Source: JAWVZH01 sp033722295 (GTDB lineage Bacteria > Bacteroidota > Bacteroidia > Chitinophagales > Saprospiraceae). From it: a stretch of 21,812 nucleotides of DNA. Positions within the stretch are counted from its first letter, which is position 1. Each line of letters starts with the position of its first letter. Of the stretch, positions 1-7,396 are shown piece after piece. The stretch is taken from assembly GCA_033722295.1 (NCBI GenBank), contig JAWVZH010000037.1, positions 1 to 21,812 on the forward strand. The letters are read 5' to 3'. The notes under the pieces were generated by a model. That model made no database searches. It was not told where the DNA came from and was given only the letters and a program-made list of their open reading frames with translations. A program made the translations under genes and the position numbers.

Positions 1-1320
1 ATGCTTGATGACCTTCTCTCCGACGTTGAGGTAGGCGGATTGGTTGCTGCTGTGTCTCTGTCTGCTTACTTTAATTTCATTTTCAACAGTATTCAGCAGC
101 CCGAGATGTTTAGATTCCGGAAATGTCTGGTAGAAAAAAGATATCGTATCCCTGCCGTATTCGATTTGTTCGTACCGATTGGCCCATTTTCCACCTTGGG
201 CACCATCAAGGGTTCGCCGGTCTATAACATCAGTTTTAAAGGCGTCAGGGTTTCTCAGCAGGGCCTTTCTGATCTCATCCTTATCAATTCCTGAAGTCTT
301 TCCAGAAGGATCCTTCTGATCTGTGGAATCTCCCTTTTCTGAAGAATCTTTCTCATTTTGTTCACGTAATCTTTGCACCTCAAGCCTTTCACGTTCCATT
401 TCCGCAGCCTCCGGGCTTTGGTAGATCTCTGTCAGGGCATCTACAGAACTCATACGCAGTTCCGATAACCTCTGCCTCATGGAATCTATATCTGCGCTGA
501 GTTGAGCGCTGTTCTTCATACTCTGGTTGGACTTAAACAGATCCTCATCCGTCCGATTTAGCTCAAACTGGCGCAAATCGAAGATCTTCGTCCATTCATC
601 AAATGAGGACCGGATAAATGGATATTTACCTTCAGAGCTCGAGGCACGCCGGCTCATCTCCTGATACATATGACCATCATAGAGCTTCATAACAAAGAAG
701 TCGTTATCTTCTGTGGCGTACATTTCACCGGACTTCGCACGTATGATATTGGTTTCACCTTTGGATGCGGTATGCTGGTGATCATAGATCAAAACATCTC
801 TGATATGTCTGTCGTCGTCTTCCTTCTTGCCAATATGAATGACATATCCATCAAAATCATCATTGAAAACACCTTCCTCCAGATTTAGGGCAGGCCGGGA
901 TTTTCTAAGGTCATACAATCTACTTTTGAACTTGAGATTGGAATATGGTATGATGTATTCATTACAGACCCAGGAAAATGCGGCAATACCCATGCATAGC
1001 GCGATCAAGGGCATCATGATTCGAAACAGCGAGATACCTGCGGACTTCATACTGCTCAACTCATACTTCTCTCCGAGATTTCCAAAGAGCATTACAGATG
1101 CAAGCAGGACGCCGATCGGAAGTGCCAGAGGTACAAGGCTCATAGAAAGATAGAACAGGAATTCCATTACAATGAACATGTTGGCTCCCTTTCCTAGAAT
1201 GTCATCGATATAGAGCCACAATGTCTGCATGATGAGGACGAACAAAGCTATGAAGGTCGCCAACACGAAAGGTGGCAAAAAGCTCTTGATCAAAAGGGCA
1301 TCCAGCTTTTTTATTCTCAT
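1..1320 (-). CDS. LptF/LptG family LPS export permease (partial, C-terminus off the left edge)
   Basis: Integral membrane component of the Lpt ABC transporter, which extracts lipopolysaccharide from the inner membrane and passes it to the periplasmic bridge. The first 440 codons are present and the frame stays open to the left edge. Three hydrophobic segments lie near residues 13-40, 48-80 and 100-126, with the family-typical proline-rich turn SLVPLALPIGVLLASVM in the second and ELSSMKSAGIS just after it. A periplasmic beta-rich domain follows. Residues about 300-345 form a highly charged Glu/Lys/Arg/Ser-rich stretch, an insertion also seen in enlarged Bacteroidota members. The start is the ATG at 1318-1320; a GTG three codons upstream is possible, and a TAG lies two codons before that. 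It is divergent from the sigma factor gene. The family call is firm, but F versus G cannot be decided. Confidence 0.88.
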   Translation of the reverse strand, partial: MRIKKLDALLIKSFLPPFVLATFIALFVLIMQTLWLYIDDILGKGANMFIVMEFLFYLSMSLVPLALPIGVLLASVMLFGNLGEKYELSSMKSAGISLFRIMMPLIALCMGIAAFSWVCNEYIIPYSNLKFKSRLYDLRKSRPALNLEEGVFNDDFDGYVIHIGKKEDDDRHIRDVLIYDHQHTASKGETNIIRAKSGEMYATEDNDFFVMKLYDGHMYQEMSRRASSSEGKYPFIRSSFDEWTKIFDLRQFELNRTDEDLFKSNQSMKNSAQLSADIDSMRQRLSELRMSSVDALTEIYQSPEAAEMERERLEVQRLREQNEKDSSEKGDSTDQKDPSGKTSGIDKDEIRKALLRNPDAFKTDVIDRRTLDGAQGGKWANRYEQIEYGRDTISFFYQTFPESKHLGLLNTVENEIKVSRQRHSSNQSAYLNVGEKVIKH

Positions 1321-1399
1321 CCAATTCACGGTCTAAATGTAAGGCGAGGACCTAAGACATGCCATATAAACGATTATTTTTAAAAATTTCTATTTGGCT

Positions 1400-1428
1400 T
1401 GTAACAAATTATATCATCATTCCGTCAT
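1400..1428 (+). promoter_or_regulatory. Candidate ECF-type promoter of the sigma operon
   Basis: TGTAAC (1400-1405) and CGTCAT (1423-1428) are separated by 17 bases. This fits the general ECF sigma promoter pattern of an AAC-containing -35 element and a CGTC-type -10 element. It sits directly before the ECF sigma gene, as expected for autoregulation. The -35 lies within the small inverted repeat TTGT-A-ACAA (1399-1407). The predicted start of transcription, about 1433-1436, leaves only 2-5 bases before the ATG. This is pattern matching by eye, not experimental evidence. Confidence 0.45.
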
Positions 1429-1437
1429 GAAAGTGTC

Positions 1438-1953
1438 ATGCAGCTGAAAAAATTCGAAGCTATCATTCAGGAGGTACAGGACCCGATGTTCAGAATGGCG
1501 ATGTCATTCACTGGTGATGTGAACAGCGCCAAGGATATCGTCCAGGAAGTGATAATCAAGTTGTGGAAGGATAAGGACAAACTGGAGGAGATACAGAACA
1601 TGAAGGCATGGTCACTGAGAATAACGCGAAATCTCTGTATCGACAGAAAAAGAAAAAATCGAGTGGTGCCGGCAGAATTGGATTCGGCATTCTATGTGGA
1701 ATCGGATAATCCGACACCAGAACGTGAAACAATCCTGGAAGACCAGATGAATCTTGTCAGCAAGGCACTTGAAGGCCTGAATGACAAACAAAGAATGGCG
1801 ATGATTTTAAGAGAAGTGGAAGGCCATACGTATCAGGAGATCGCTGACCTGATGAGCGAAAACATCAATCAGGTAAAGATCCTGATACACAGAGGACGAC
1901 AAAACCTCAAGTCTTTCATTCAAAAAGAAAATGAATATGGAATCATTGGATAA
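1438..1953 (+). CDS. ECF-family RNA polymerase sigma-70 factor
   Basis: Alternative sigma factor of 171 residues with only regions 2 and 4, as in the extracytoplasmic-function group. Region 2 covers about residues 15-78 and carries the core-binding motif AKDIVQEVIIKLW, with a basic stretch DRKRKNR at its end. Region 4 covers about 105-162, with a helix-turn-helix (TYQEIADLMSENINQVKILIHRGR) that would contact the -35 element. The ATG at 1438 is chosen because region 2 begins within a few residues of it. The ATG at 1427 is out of frame and stops after six codons. There is no good ribosome-binding site, and the candidate promoter lies just upstream. The gene overlaps the next by 23 bases, which suggests translational coupling with the putative anti-sigma factor. 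The inducing signal is unknown. Confidence 0.95.
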   Translation: MQLKKFEAIIQEVQDPMFRMAMSFTGDVNSAKDIVQEVIIKLWKDKDKLEEIQNMKAWSLRITRNLCIDRKRKNRVVPAELDSAFYVESDNPTPERETILEDQMNLVSKALEGLNDKQRMAMILREVEGHTYQEIADLMSENINQVKILIHRGRQNLKSFIQKENEYGIIG

Positions 1954-2413
1954 AAGGAAAAAGGAACTTCTTCAAAAATACTGGGAGGGTACAACCACCC
2001 TGGAAGAAGAAAGAGAATTGAGATCTCTCTCCTCTGGAAAAGAGGACGGTGCTCTTGGTGCCTACTTTGGAGGCATCGAAAACATCAGTGAGCGTTCTGT
2101 TGACATTGATGTAGAGGGTCTTATCAACAAAGAATCAGGTCAGAGTCGGCGACCCATGATCATAAGAATGAACAGGGTGCTGGCCTATGCCGCCGCAGTT
2201 TTGCTTTTGGTGTCTGCCTTTTTTGTGTTTGACAGATATCAGAATGAAGAACCACAGATTGCCAGTGAAGAGACATTTGAAGACCCCGAACTGGCCCTGG
2301 AGCAGACACGGGAAGCCCTGGCATTTGTTGCTGCAAAAATGAATCGAGGCCGGACCGAAACGGTTGAAAACGTCAAAAAAATAGAAGTATTGAACGATAT
2401 TATTCCTAAGTAA
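1931..2413 (+). CDS. Putative membrane-anchored anti-sigma factor
   Basis: A 160-residue single-pass membrane protein. The charged N-terminal 80 residues (a helix with KELLQKYWEGTTTLEEEREL near 11-30) would be cytoplasmic. A hydrophobic segment spans about 83-100, and a roughly 60-residue C-terminal tail would lie in the periplasm. No zinc-binding HxxxCxxC motif is seen, so it is not a ZAS-type anti-sigma factor. The tail contains ALAFVAAKMNRG, which resembles a motif I recall from proteins in similar Bacteroidota sigma operons. The anti-sigma role is inferred from topology, the 23-base overlap with the ECF sigma gene and gene order. It may start at the ATG at 1931 or the one two codons later at 1937. 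Confidence 0.72.
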   Translation: MNMESLDKRKKELLQKYWEGTTTLEEERELRSLSSGKEDGALGAYFGGIENISERSVDIDVEGLINKESGQSRRPMIIRMNRVLAYAAAVLLLVSAFFVFDRYQNEEPQIASEETFEDPELALEQTREALAFVAAKMNRGRTETVENVKKIEVLNDIIPK

Positions 2414-2427
2414 AATTTGAATCAACA

Positions 2428-2934
2428 ATGAAAAAGCTATTGCTATTAATTTTTATGGCTGCGAGTTTTGGCCTGAACGCCCAGATCGATGCCATCTCGA
2501 AATATTTCGACAAGTACATGGATGATCAGGACTTCACAGTGGTCTACGTAAGTCCAAAGATGTTCAGTCTGGTTTCCAAACTTGACATTGAAGATATGGA
2601 TGAAGAGGCCAAGATGCTCCTGAAAGAGATCAAAGGTCTGCGTATACTGACTACCGACAAAGATCCTATGAAGTATTACAATGAGGCGATGAAAACTTTC
2701 GATGTAAGTGAATATGAGAGCCTGATGACAGTTCGTGATGAGGGTGAAAATGTCAATATTCTCATCAAATCAAGTAGTGAGGACACTATAGAAGAGTTGC
2801 TCTTGCTGGTTGGAGGTGATGAATTTGTCATGCTGAGCTTTCTAGGTAATATTGACATTGACCGGATATCCAAGTTAGCAGAAGGCATGGACGTCAAAGG
2901 TGCGCAACATTTGGAAAAACTGAATAAAGAATAA
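2428..2934 (+). CDS. Secreted DUF4252 protein, first copy
   Basis: A 168-residue protein with a Sec signal peptide (hydrophobic residues 4-17, likely cleavage after NAQ near 19) and no lipobox cysteine. The rest is small, acidic and mixed alpha/beta, with features typical of DUF4252: a leading helix (ISKYFDKYMDDQDFTVVYVSPKM), a central GLRILTTDK strand, YESLMTVRDEGENVNILIK, and a C-terminal VGGDEFVMLSFLGNIDIDRISKLA. DUF4252 proteins occur in Bacteroidota and often sit in ECF sigma operons, but no biochemical role is known to me. The gene lies 14 bases after the anti-sigma gene and 4 bases before its paralogue, so it is almost certainly co-transcribed. It may be an envelope output or sensor of the sigma pathway, which is inference only. 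Confidence 0.85.
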   Translation: MKKLLLLIFMAASFGLNAQIDAISKYFDKYMDDQDFTVVYVSPKMFSLVSKLDIEDMDEEAKMLLKEIKGLRILTTDKDPMKYYNEAMKTFDVSEYESLMTVRDEGENVNILIKSSSEDTIEELLLLVGGDEFVMLSFLGNIDIDRISKLAEGMDVKGAQHLEKLNKE

Positions 2935-2938
2935 AAGA

Positions 2939-3415
2939 ATGAGACTATTAATAATACTACTCTTCATTAGCTCTCAGGCTATTTCTCAAAGCGCTACATT
3001 GGACAGTCTCGTGCATCGTAAGAACATGGGATCAGAAGATGTACACATAAAAGTTCCCGGTTGGCTGTTGAGATTTGGCCTGAAACTCGCCTCGGATGAC
3101 AATGAGGCCGCAAGAAAAATGAAGACACTACGTAAAGGACTTGGTAAAGCCGAGATCGTAGTGTTGGAGAACAGAGGCATTGGATCAAATATTGTCAGAC
3201 AAATACATCATGATTTTGTGTGTGATGGCTATGAGGATTACGTTCATATCAGGGAAGGAAGTCAATTCGTAAATATCTTGCTTAAGGAAGATGGCGACAT
3301 GATCAGAAATCTCCTGATAACAGTCAATGATGGTGACGAGGAATTCGTTGCAGTAAAACTGAAAACAAAGCTGTCCCACCAAGCACTCGCTGCTGTGATC
3401 AATGAGAATAATTGA
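2939..3415 (+). CDS. Secreted DUF4252 protein, second copy
   Basis: A 158-residue divergent paralogue of the preceding protein. It has a short signal peptide (MRLLIILLFISSQAISQ, likely cleavage near residue 17), then VKVPGW-type sequence, a Lys/Arg-rich middle (ARKMKTLRKGLGKAEIVVLEN), and the matching C-terminal half with DYVHIREGSQFVNILLKEDGD and NDGDEEFVAVKLKTKLS. The order of elements parallels the first copy: a short strand after the helical start, a charged segment, then two strands rich in Val and Ile. It has one cysteine (CDGYEDYV) that the first copy lacks after its signal peptide. It is the last gene of the operon; a strong terminator begins about 50 bases downstream. Its function is unknown. 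Confidence 0.78.
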   Translation: MRLLIILLFISSQAISQSATLDSLVHRKNMGSEDVHIKVPGWLLRFGLKLASDDNEAARKMKTLRKGLGKAEIVVLENRGIGSNIVRQIHHDFVCDGYEDYVHIREGSQFVNILLKEDGDMIRNLLITVNDGDEEFVAVKLKTKLSHQALAAVINENN

Positions 3416-3465
3416 AGTGATGATCAGTAGTTATGCTTTGACATAGCTTCAGTCATCAACCCATC

Positions 3466-3527
3466 AGCACATTTTCAGTTCTATTAACCTAGCCATGGTA
3501 AAATATAGAGCTGAAAGTGTGCTTTTT
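3466..3527 (+). terminator. Rho-independent terminator of the sigma/DUF4252 operon
   Basis: The arms 3466-3484 and 3505-3523 form a 19-bp stem around a 20-base loop, followed by a T run (3523-3527). Pairing is complete on the plus-strand RNA if two G-U wobbles are allowed. On the minus strand the same two positions become A-C mismatches, so the hairpin is built to work for the plus-strand operon. Confidence 0.8.
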
Positions 3528-3562
3528 AGTTCAAAATAGCCAGTGAAAACTGCTCTAATATT

Positions 3563-3598
3563 GTTTAAGGGTAAACCCAAAATCGTTAAACAGTAAAC
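3563..3598. repeat. Pair of 14-bp near-repeats, 22 bases apart
   Basis: GTTTAAGGGTAAAC (3563-3576) and GTTAAACAGTAAAC (3585-3598) match at 11 of 14 positions and start 22 bases apart, about two helical turns. The first copy is itself an inverted repeat (GTTTA/TAAAC). They lie in the 261-base convergent intergenic region, between the sigma operon terminator and the end of the thioredoxin-fold gene. Otherwise that region shows only a short GCAAATTTGC palindrome at 3623-3632. The region is AT-rich, so chance is possible. Confidence 0.3.
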
Positions 3599-3676
3599 TA
3601 GGTCAAAATAACAGTTTGTCAAGCAAATTTGCCTGAAACATCCATGTCTATTGGCGTTCGAGCATAGCGTTAAGAG

Positions 3677-5083
3677 CTAATCCGTCTCCCTCTCCTTAAG
3701 AATATCAAGAACCTCTGGTATTCTTTCGACCGCAATCTTCTTTGTCAAGATCTTTTTATTTCGATCAAGGAGATAGAGCTGAGGTGTCGACTTGATATTG
3801 TATTTCTGCTTGAATTTAGAACGCAGATACTTATCCGTAGCATTAATCCACAGATCAGTGCCTTTTTCATCTATAAATTCCCAACATCCCGCTTCTTTAT
3901 CCAGGAGTTTGGTGCAAATAGCGAGAACTTCAACACTATCCTCCTGCAATTGTGGATATATCTCGATGAGTTTGGGCATAGACTTTTTGCAATGACCACA
4001 ATCCGGCGCCCAAAATATCAAGGCTGTATATGGTGCTTCTATCTCATGTAGGGATATCGGTGTGCCATCCCTTTTATAGACCTTTATATCAGGTGCGATC
4101 TTACCTATCAACAATGGTTTTAAGGCGGATGCATCATCCACCATCTTGGCCAGGCTCTCCTCTCCTACCCACGGAGCCATATCACGCGCATAATAATTCT
4201 CTACGAGATGGACATAAACAGCATCCATGCCGACATACTCTGACTTCGCATATTTATTGAGGTAATGAACCAATATGGCTTTAAAGGTTTCTGAAGATGG
4301 TTTAACTTCCCCAAGGATCCGGTCAAGGGCTTTATTGATCGAATCCGGATTCGGTCCAACAACCTTTTCAATATAACGATCTATCCTTGGATGTAACATT
4401 GATGTATACAAGAGTCGGGGATCCTTGAGATCCACATGGTCGAAGTAATGTTTCAGGTAGAAACGATATTGCCTTTCCCGGACCTCTTCTTCCGTTCCCT
4501 GGAATTCCGGAATGTCGGGTTCCTTATTTGTCCTTATTACAAGGGCTACCATGGATTCGGGATGTTCCGTCAAAATTGCCTCTTGTCTTGTTTTAACGGC
4601 TTCGTTTAGCGAGTCCATCATTCTCGGATGAAAGTCATTTCTCTCCTGTATGTTCGTTGCGATCACGCGTGCACTATCCAGGTACTTGACATAGTCATTG
4701 AAGATCTTATTCTCGTCAGAACCTTTGAATGACACACTTTCCAGTGGAGCATTATAATCAAATGTCACTCTGAACTCCTGATCATCCCCCATGACGACCT
4801 GGATGAACTTATTTTCAGGTCGCATGATCAAAAGATAAATTCCCTGGGGAAGTTCTTTTTCGTATTCAATCCTGAATTCGCCTTTCTTTGTTCTTACCAG
4901 GGTGTCCTTGATAAACTGGTTGTCCCAGTAATAATAACCAAGTAAGAGGGTGTCGTTCTCATAGTTATCCACTTTTATCCTTATGTCTGTATCTGCAAAG
5001 ACCGCAGTCGACATTAGTACAGTGATCATTATAACGGATAAGGCTCGCATACACCTGATAAAATCATCTGACATGTTCCTCAT
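3677..5083 (-). CDS. Secreted thioredoxin-fold protein (DUF4369/DUF5106/TlpA type)
   Basis: A 468-residue envelope protein. After an N-terminal signal sequence (hydrophobic IMITVLMSTAVFA), residues about 33-120 form a beta-rich domain like DUF4369, with a Gly-Tyr-Tyr-rich strand and KDTLVRTKKGEFRIEYE. A helical middle region of about 130-320 resembles DUF5106. The C-terminal 130 residues form an AhpC/TSA-like thioredoxin domain with active site WAPDCGHCKK (Cys362 and Cys365) and a conserved cis-proline at STPQLYLLD. It probably reduces or shuffles disulfides in periplasmic proteins; the partner is unknown. Met12 (5050) would give a more typical signal peptide than Met1, and Met4 has AGGA just before it, so the start is uncertain by up to 11 residues. 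It follows the lipoprotein gene by 62 bases on the same strand and may share its transcript. Confidence 0.88.
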   Translation of the reverse strand: MRNMSDDFIRCMRALSVIMITVLMSTAVFADTDIRIKVDNYENDTLLLGYYYWDNQFIKDTLVRTKKGEFRIEYEKELPQGIYLLIMRPENKFIQVVMGDDQEFRVTFDYNAPLESVSFKGSDENKIFNDYVKYLDSARVIATNIQERNDFHPRMMDSLNEAVKTRQEAILTEHPESMVALVIRTNKEPDIPEFQGTEEEVRERQYRFYLKHYFDHVDLKDPRLLYTSMLHPRIDRYIEKVVGPNPDSINKALDRILGEVKPSSETFKAILVHYLNKYAKSEYVGMDAVYVHLVENYYARDMAPWVGEESLAKMVDDASALKPLLIGKIAPDIKVYKRDGTPISLHEIEAPYTALIFWAPDCGHCKKSMPKLIEIYPQLQEDSVEVLAICTKLLDKEAGCWEFIDEKGTDLWINATDKYLRSKFKQKYNIKSTPQLYLLDRNKKILTKKIAVERIPEVLDILKERETD

Positions 5084-5145
5084 AAGATTCTATACAATCA
5101 ATAACCAATTATGGTTTTCTGAATTGTAGAGAATTGTGGGTTGAC

Positions 5146-6273
5146 TTAATCTACCCACTCGGCCAGAAAGAGGTTCGTGTCCCGAGTGCCCTTATTATTT
5201 CTGTTCGAGCTGAACAAGAGATACTTTCCGTCGGGAGAGAACATAGGAAATGCATCAAATACTTCGTCGTAAGATATCTTTTCCAAACCAGTGCCGTCAA
5301 CATTGATCAGATATAGATTGAACTCGAATCCTCTTTTTCCGGCATGATTGCTCGAAAAAAGTATCTTCTCACCACTCGGATGAAAGAATGGTGCCCAATT
5401 AGCCTTTCCAAGTTCCGTAACCTGTTTCAGATCGGTTCCATCAACGTTGCAAACATATATTTCCATATTCGTAGGTTGCACCAGACCATCTGCCAGAAGG
5501 GCCTTGTATTCGGCCACCTCCTCATCGGTTTTAGGTCTTGACGAACGAAACACCAGTTTTTTGCTATCTGGTGAAAAGAAGGCACCACCGTCATATCCAA
5601 GCTGATCTGTGACCTGTTGAACATTTCCACCGTCGATATCCATAGTATATAGCTCAAGATCTCCTGATCGGTCTGACGTAAATACGATCTTTTTACCATC
5701 AGGTGATACCGTCGCCTCGGCATCATAACCATCTCTTGTAGTCAATTGCTTAATGATGTTTCCATCAAGGTCCGCGACAAAAATGTCATAGGACGGATAG
5801 ATCGGCCACACATACTTGCCACCAGGTTCTCTTTCAGGTTCAGGGGGGCAATTTTCTCCTCCAAGATGGGTGGAGGCATACAGAACTGTTGTATCGCCAG
5901 GCATGAAATAAGAACATGTTGTCCTTCCCTTGCCTGTACTTAGCATTTCTGGCATTTGTTCTTTCATGGATTTTTCATCGTCCAGTCGGTGATAAAATAT
6001 CTGATCGCATTGAACGCCCCATTCAGAGTAATTGGACTGAAAGACGAACATGGATTGATCAAAACTCCAGTAAGCTTCAGCATTATCCCCTCCGAAAGTG
6101 AGTTGCTTCATCGACTTGAAATGTTTTTCCCCAGGATAGATCAAACTGTTTTCTGTCGTATCTGAGGCTATATCCTGCTGGCTACTTGCTGTATCCCTAT
6201 TTTGGTTATCTCCGCAGGACACCAAAATGGCTGATCCCGCAATAATTAGAGTGAAGATTAAGCTTTTGTTCAT
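5146..6273 (-). CDS. TolB-like (PD40) beta-propeller lipoprotein
   Basis: A 375-residue lipoprotein. The ATG at 6271-6273 is preferred over one 26 codons upstream because it starts a typical signal peptide ending in the lipobox LVSC (Cys20). The longer version would bury this signal, and a TAnnTTTG element lies between the two starts. The body contains at least four PD40/WD40-like beta-propeller blades, each marked by SPDGKKIVFTSDRSG, SPDSKKLVFRSSRP, HPSGEKILFSSNHAG or SPDGKYLLFSSNRNN. Each blade is preceded by a DIFVADLDG- or LYLINVDG-type strand, as in the propeller of TolB. Unlike TolB it has no separate N-terminal domain. It probably acts on the periplasmic side of a membrane in binding or scaffolding, and no catalytic motif is seen. 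Between blades it has an insertion (GGENCPPEPEREPGGKYVWP) with a cysteine. Confidence 0.85.
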   Translation of the reverse strand: MNKSLIFTLIIAGSAILVSCGDNQNRDTASSQQDIASDTTENSLIYPGEKHFKSMKQLTFGGDNAEAYWSFDQSMFVFQSNYSEWGVQCDQIFYHRLDDEKSMKEQMPEMLSTGKGRTTCSYFMPGDTTVLYASTHLGGENCPPEPEREPGGKYVWPIYPSYDIFVADLDGNIIKQLTTRDGYDAEATVSPDGKKIVFTSDRSGDLELYTMDIDGGNVQQVTDQLGYDGGAFFSPDSKKLVFRSSRPKTDEEVAEYKALLADGLVQPTNMEIYVCNVDGTDLKQVTELGKANWAPFFHPSGEKILFSSNHAGKRGFEFNLYLINVDGTGLEKISYDEVFDAFPMFSPDGKYLLFSSNRNNKGTRDTNLFLAEWVD

Positions 6274-6292
6274 GAACTTTGAATTTGAGCTG

Positions 6293-6300
6293 CAAATATA
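6293..6300 (-). promoter_or_regulatory. Candidate -7 element for the propeller lipoprotein gene
   Basis: The minus strand reads TATATTTG, an exact match to the Bacteroidota -7 consensus TAnnTTTG, 19 bases before the chosen ATG at 6273. The -33 region is poor (CCTG rather than TTTG at about the right distance). It supports the shorter start of the lipoprotein. The rest of the 190-base gap up to pyrB holds only a small hairpin at 6443-6457. Confidence 0.45.
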
Positions 6301-6463
6301 TGTTTTATGGGGTATTGTACAGGATGATGAGCTAACGATAAAAATTGACAATAACTTCCTTTCTTCTTTCCTTGCATTTAAGACGTCAGAAGCTATTTTG
6401 AGGCAAAACGGGCTGGATCTTAGGTTCCGGATCGATTAATGCTACTGATATTCAGTATGACGA

Positions 6464-7396
6464 TCAAGACCTTCGGTTGGCCAGGAGGTACATGACGGCC
6501 ATTCGAATAGCTACGCCATTCTCAACTTGTTCAAGTATGATACTGCGATCAGAGTCAGCGACATCACTATCCAGTTCAACGCCCCTGTTGATGGGCCCCG
6601 GATGCATGATGACAATATCGGAATCTATGCTGTCGAGCAAGGCCTTGTTCACACCATAGTAGCGGGCATATTCTCTCAGGGAAGGAATATATTGTATATC
6701 CTGTCGCTCTAGTTGAATTCTCAGGATATTGGCCACATCGGCCCATTCCAAGGCTTTCCGGATATTATATTCCACTTCTACATCGAGATGATGGATGTGC
6801 TTGGGTATAAGTGTAGGAGGACCGCAGACCTTCACTTTAGCTCCCATTTTAGTCAGGCAAAATATATTGCTCAGAGCTACACGAGAATGCATAATGTCTC
6901 CTACGATGGCCACTTTAGCGCCTTTCAATTTACCTATTTTTTCCTTCATTGAGTAGGCATCCAATAGCGCTTGAGTGGGGTGTTCGTGTGTACCGTCACC
7001 GGCATTGATCACATTGGCCTCTATCCTGTCAGAAAGAAAAATAGGTGCTCCCGGAGAAGGATGACGCATAACCACCATGTCTACTTTCATCGACAGTATA
7101 TTACGCACGGTATCCAGAAGGGTTTCACCCTTCTTCACTGAAGAGGATGAAGATGAAAAATTGACCACGTCCGCAGAAAGCCGCTTTTCGGCCAGTTCGA
7201 AAGAAAGCTTCGTTCTTGTCGAATTCTCAAAAAAGATATTGGCGATCGTAACATCCCTTAAAGATGGCACCTTTTTGATAGGACGGTTGATCACCTCTTT
7301 GAAAAACTCAGCTGTCTTGAAGATCATCTCGATATCCTGGGGTGTCAGGTATTTAATACCCAGTAAATGATGAGTGCTGAGTTGTTCTTTATCCAT
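6464..7396 (-). CDS. pyrB: Aspartate carbamoyltransferase catalytic chain
   Basis: Catalyses the committed step of de novo pyrimidine synthesis: carbamoyl phosphate plus L-aspartate to N-carbamoyl-L-aspartate and phosphate. At 310 residues it is the usual length of the catalytic chain. Carbamoyl-phosphate binding residues are visible: FFENSTRTKLSFE with STRT at 59-62, KKGETLLDT near 88-96, MRHP near 110-113, and HEHPTQALLDAY with HPTQ at 139-142. MHPGPINRG in the C-terminal half belongs to the aspartate-binding domain. The start overlaps the end of pyrR by 8 bases, so the two are translationally coupled. No pyrI regulatory chain is seen nearby, which fits a PyrR-linked, unregulated-trimer type enzyme. 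Seven bases after the stop there is a small hairpin (6443-6457) without a T run. Confidence 0.97.
   Translation of the reverse strand: MDKEQLSTHHLLGIKYLTPQDIEMIFKTAEFFKEVINRPIKKVPSLRDVTIANIFFENSTRTKLSFELAEKRLSADVVNFSSSSSSVKKGETLLDTVRNILSMKVDMVVMRHPSPGAPIFLSDRIEANVINAGDGTHEHPTQALLDAYSMKEKIGKLKGAKVAIVGDIMHSRVALSNIFCLTKMGAKVKVCGPPTLIPKHIHHLDVEVEYNIRKALEWADVANILRIQLERQDIQYIPSLREYARYYGVNKALLDSIDSDIVIMHPGPINRGVELDSDVADSDRSIILEQVENGVAIRMAVMYLLANRRS

Noticed and set aside
3623..3632. GCAAATTTGC palindrome in the convergent gap
   Set aside because: Ten bases without a loop and no T run, so neither a terminator nor a recognisable operator.
3677..3700. The thioredoxin-fold protein and the alpha-2-macroglobulin both end in RETD
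   Set aside because: The codons differ and the families are unrelated. Four residues are too few to suggest a shared sorting signal.
6274..6351. Longer start of the propeller lipoprotein at 6351
   Set aside because: It would hide the lipoprotein signal peptide behind 26 polar residues and cover the TAnnTTTG element.
6443..6457. TACTGA-TAT-TCAGTA hairpin 7 bases after pyrB
   Set aside because: The stem is only 6 bp and no T run follows on the pyrB strand, so I do not call it a terminator.
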